Shown: positions 62,901 through 64,000 of the stretch, one piece after another | How positions within the stretch are numbered: position 1 is the stretch's first letter | How the letters are laid out: each line of letters begins with the position of its first letter | From: Bursaphelenchus xylophilus | Lineage: Eukaryota > Nematoda > Chromadorea > Rhabditida > Aphelenchoididae | Reading direction: 5' to 3' | DNA length: 64,000 nt | Assembly (NCBI GenBank): GCA_904066235.2 | Contig: CAJFCV020000004.1 | Span: 1,922,001 to 1,986,000, forward strand | Made by a program: the position numbers and the translations under genes | Notes under the pieces: model-generated | Told to the model about the DNA's origin: nothing | Seen by the model: the letters and a program-made list of their open reading frames with translations, nothing else | Database searches by the model: none

Positions 62901-63793
62901 CGGCAAAACCTCGTCCCCTGGTTTTATCTTGAAACATATACCATTCGAAAGAGCGTGAAAAACTGGTCTAGGATCACCTTGAATTAGCTGCTATTATCCA
63001 CTTACGGGCTGGCTAGCGGGCATTTTTTAAAATTTCCAAGTTGAATTTTGGAACTTTTTGCTTCTGAGACGTGAACGAGATCGAATAATCACTTTTCATA
63101 TAAATATTAGTCATTAATGAGGTTGAACGCTTCAACCCATGTCAAAAAATACAAAAGGTTTTCTGAGTTTGAGACATTCAGGTTGATGTACTCAATGAGT
63201 GATTGCGCGATGTTTTAGGTCCTGTAACTCAAGACAAACGAAGATGTTCCAAGCATGTAAGATGTTTTCAGACTCAATTTTTACGTACTTTCCGTTAGTA
63301 AAATTTCCTAGTAAAAATATGAAAGCCTTCGAAAGTTTCAACCACCCAGGATGTCCCACTACAAGGTCAAAGAGGCTAAAATAAAAGAAAAACGAAAAAG
63401 TTGTAGTTTTTTTTTTTTTAAATGGTGCTGAGTATACACAAAAGTCTAGTCAAAAATTAAATATAACTTTCTGACTCTATTTGTTCCATACTAGCCAGAA
63501 AAATAAAAAAATTCAAAAGAGGATTCGAACCCGCTTCGCAGGTCCTTGAGCAGCGCCTTTCCCCACTAGGCCACCGAAGCACTGCTTCGGTTTGCTTTTG
63601 AAACCGATCGCGTTTGTTTTCTTAAAAGCAGGGTGAGACTAGCCTAGAACTAAAAAATTCTCGCTAGCCAGCGCGTAAGTGGATAATAGCAGCTAATAAA
63701 AGTTGCTTCTAGACCAGTTTTTTACGCTCTTTCAAATGGTATATGTTTCAAGAAAAAACCAGGGGACGAGGTTTTGCCGAGCCCTTGTTAGGA
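62889..63793. mobile_element. Foldback with tRNA-like sequence in its loop
   Basis: Arms 62889-63030 and 63650-63793 are inverse (ACAAGGGCTCGGCAAAACCT and inverse; AAGTGGATAATAGCAGCTAA and inverse). The 620-base interior holds a minus-strand tRNA-like sequence near the right arm. Confidence 0.85.
63513..63586 (-). pseudogene. tRNA-like sequence, minus strand
   Basis: A-box TGGCCTAGTGG (inverse at 63563-63573) and B-box GGTTCGAATCC (inverse at 63521-63531) have correct spacing. The D-stem can form (GCCT with AGGC), but the acceptor stem and parts of the T and anticodon stems do not pair. tRNA-derived remnant. Confidence 0.55.
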
Positions 63794-64000
63794 CGTGATT
63801 TTTTCGGTTTTTTTGAGTTCATTCTACTTTACGCGTCATTCTACGGCTATTATAACCAAGTTTGCCGCATCTATCTACGCTCGTTTTCGAGATATAACCG
63901 CTGTTCGAGATTTTTTGCTTTTCATCATAAGGATGAGGGAATTTCGGGGCTTCTAAAAAATTTTTGGTAGCAAACGAAAATTGAGGTCCTAAGGATTCAG

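Overview
This window is nuclear DNA from a nematode, most likely a rhabditid close to Caenorhabditis (the genus is an inference). It carries a single-exon cuticle collagen, a Ras gene with a LET-60-like core, small introns with TTTTCAG acceptors, GT/AG exon models that keep frame throughout, and very many short palindromic DNA elements. I rebuilt seven multi-exon or single-exon genes by hand. In five of the six spliced ones, every exon joins in phase from a start codon to a stop codon; the sixth (the transporter) also joins in phase but its N-terminal start is uncertain.

Layout. 1-3060: repeat-rich upstream DNA, then a TATA-driven cuticle collagen gene (1989-2879, +). 4999-12409 (+): an 11-exon gene for a secreted 923-residue protein with sushi/CCP-like repeats and an unusual cysteine-free Ile/Val/Pro-rich centre. 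12561-22877 (-): a 15-exon proton-coupled oligopeptide transporter (POT/PTR2 family), convergent with the previous gene. Its introns hold several large foldback elements. 24859-27014 (-): a 3-exon gene for a putative nuclear protein with a possible transposase-derived zinc finger. 28529-29733: a mariner-sized element with TIRs. 31501-32393 (-): a two-exon gene for a short Thr-rich secreted peptide. 36468-37585 (+): Ras GTPase (let-60-like), with a long 3' UTR that contains two inserted elements. 39459-43541 (+): NOP9, an 8-exon Puf-like ribosome-biogenesis factor. About 43,740-60,500: a graveyard of broken, rearranged gypsy-type LTR retrotransposons mixed with palindromic elements. 61,300-64,000: two foldback structures carrying tRNA-like sequences, with a small ORF between them (62182-62490, -) that may be the tail of a nuclear-receptor ligand-binding domain.

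The genes look functionally independent: cuticle structure, extracellular CCP protein, peptide uptake, signalling and ribosome biogenesis. I see no operon. What unites the window is its repeats. One palindromic MITE family of about 245 bp has about eleven copies, a second ('TGTCGGGAAAATAATG' ends) about eight, and further families fill introns, a 3' UTR and intergenic DNA. The features most worth follow-up are the Ile/Val/Pro-rich secreted domain, the Ras CaaX box ending in Leu, the tRNA-like sequences repeatedly found within inverted repeats, the hairpin-forming repeats in most NOP9 introns, and a protein-level match between two ORFs in the retroelement zone.
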